Assembly: GCA_022842805.1 (NCBI GenBank)
Contig: JALHOX010000136.1
Location: forward strand, 4,111 to 10,283
Direction of reading: 5' to 3'
DNA from: Phycisphaerae bacterium
GTDB lineage: Bacteria > Planctomycetota > Phycisphaerae > UBA1845 > Fen-1342
Length of the DNA: 6,173 nt
The position numbers and the translations under genes were made by a program. This document shows, piece after piece, positions 5,732 to 6,173 of this stretch; within the stretch, counting starts at the first letter, position 1, and the number at the start of each line of letters is the position of its first letter. Under the pieces are notes generated by a model that saw only the letters and a program-made list of their open reading frames with translations, was not told the DNA's origin and made no database searches.

Positions 5732-5735
5732 CTCC
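5732..5735 (-). promoter_or_regulatory. Ribosome binding site of the TSP3-repeat gene
   Basis: On the minus strand GGAG (within CCGGAGC) is followed by 7 bases (CAATGCC) and ATG at 5724. This places the start directly before the signal sequence MRRLICN; the upstream ATG at 5745 has no comparable site. Confidence 0.65.
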
Positions 5736-5762
5736 GGTGAATCATTTGGGGGGCGATTCAGT

Positions 5763-5850
5763 GGGTAGCACCGGCATCTTGCCGGTAAAGGGGGCGGCTC
5801 ATTCAGGTGGCGAACTCAAATTCCACACCGGCGAGACGCCGGTGCTACCC
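5763..5850. repeat. Composite inverted-repeat element, ACCGGC type
   Basis: Perfect 13-bp terminal inverted repeats, GGGTAGCACCGGC (5763-5775) and GCCGGTGCTACCC (5838-5850), enclose 62 bases. Each end also folds on its own: ACCGGCA/TGCCGGT around TCT (5770-5786) and CACCGGCG/CGCCGGTG around AGA (5826-5844). The element therefore has either two small hairpins or one long stem. It is a known kind of dispersed non-coding repeat in planctomycetes and other bacteria. Read through on the plus strand it gives peptides containing TGILPV and TGETPVL, which occur in databases as artefactual proteins. It lies 38 bp upstream of the TSP3-repeat gene start and may overlap its promoter region. Confidence 0.8.
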
Positions 5851-5870
5851 GGATTTCGAAGCACGACGCA

Positions 5871-5896
5871 GCCCCGCCGGATCGCTCCGGCGGGGC
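5871..5896 (-). terminator. Terminator-like hairpin after the partial gene
   Basis: GCCCCGCCGGA (5871-5881) and TCCGGCGGGGC (5886-5896) form a perfect 11-bp GC-rich stem with the loop TCGC (its complement GCGA on the minus strand). It begins 18 bp beyond the TAA stop of the minus-strand gene ending at 5915. No T-run follows, so efficient intrinsic termination is not assured; it may instead protect the RNA 3' end or work with Rho. Confidence 0.65.
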
Positions 5897-5914
5897 CGCG
5901 CACCGCAGGGGGCG

Positions 5915-6173
5915 TTAGTGCACCGAGTAGGCGACAAACACGTTCATGTTGCAGGTTCCGGAACCCTGGCTCAGGGTCGTCATGATGGTCGAGGAGAAGT
6001 CACCCTGAGTGTTGATCGTAAAGTCCTGTGAGAATGTCAGGATTTCGTCGGCATTGCCCGCCACGTCGTCCTCGGTCGCGGTGCCGTTGGCGTTGAACGT
6101 GCCGCCGACGGCCACCACGAAGGCGAAGGTGTGGTTGGTCGTGACGCCGCCGGGGAGGCCCGTGAAGAACGGC
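5915..6173 (-). CDS. C-terminal part of a probable exported protein
   Basis: The frame is open from the right edge of the window to a TAA at 5915, giving the last 85 residues; the true start lies outside. The visible part begins PFFTGLPGGVTTNHTFAFVV and ends CNMNVFVAYSVH. It is rich in Thr, Asn, Gly, Ser and short hydrophobic strands (HTFAFVVAVGGTF, EILTFSQDFTINT, TIMTTLSQGSG), with few charges, which suggests a beta-rich extracytoplasmic domain. There is no membrane segment and no recognised motif. A GTG at 6118 could be read as a start but lies in the middle of this continuous frame with no ribosome binding site. A strong hairpin follows the stop. Family and function unknown. Confidence 0.6.
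   Translation of the reverse strand, partial: PFFTGLPGGVTTNHTFAFVVAVGGTFNANGTATEDDVAGNADEILTFSQDFTINTQGDFSSTIMTTLSQGSGTCNMNVFVAYSVH

Noticed and set aside
5153..5740. Ser-rich plus-strand frame opposite the TSP3 repeats
   Set aside because: Mirror of repeated Asp codons (GAC/GAT read as GTC/ATC and shifted to TCG); low-complexity artefact.

Overview
The window looks like a stretch of chromosome from a high-GC, Gram-negative-type bacterium, most likely a planctomycete (Phycisphaerae or a relative). This is an inference from four things: secreted proteins with TSQP/ASQP-type tails, a DUF6624-type TPR protein, a thrombospondin type 3 repeat surface protein, and intergenic hairpins built on GGCTGAAGCC and ACCGGC. 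No rRNA, tRNA, CRISPR array, transposase or phage gene is visible.

Layout. 211-1131 (+) encodes a secreted DUF2092/LolA-like protein; a perfect 9-bp-stem hairpin follows it. 1285-1566 (+) encodes a 93-residue, three-helix membrane protein. Facing it on the minus strand is a two-gene unit: a PadR-family regulator (2219-2524), then a 195-residue membrane protein (1624-2211) 7 bp further on. The membrane-protein part is clearly richer in A+T than its surroundings. 2525-2882 has no gene but holds a cluster of short hairpins with TGAA loops. 2883-3839 (-) encodes a secreted TPR protein with a DUF6624 domain. 4099-5724 (-) encodes a probable lipoprotein with calcium-binding-type aspartate repeats, an acidic linker and a long Ala-rich helical half. 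5763-5850 is a composite inverted-repeat element and 5871-5896 a strong terminator-like hairpin. 5915 to the right edge (-) is the C-terminal end of a probable exported protein.

The most notable feature is in the gap between the two large minus-strand genes. Positions 4020-4035 read TGTTTCACGTGAAACA, an exact copy of the classical chromosomal parS site bound by ParB. It lies at the centre of a perfect 38-bp palindrome (4009-4046), so the match to parS is extended by 11 matching bases on each side. This makes the window a candidate centromere-like locus and suggests it lies fairly near the replication origin. No parA, parB, dnaA or similar gene is present here to confirm that.

The genes do not form one obvious pathway. 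Three or four of them encode exported or envelope proteins of unknown role. Only padR and the following membrane gene form a clear regulatory unit.
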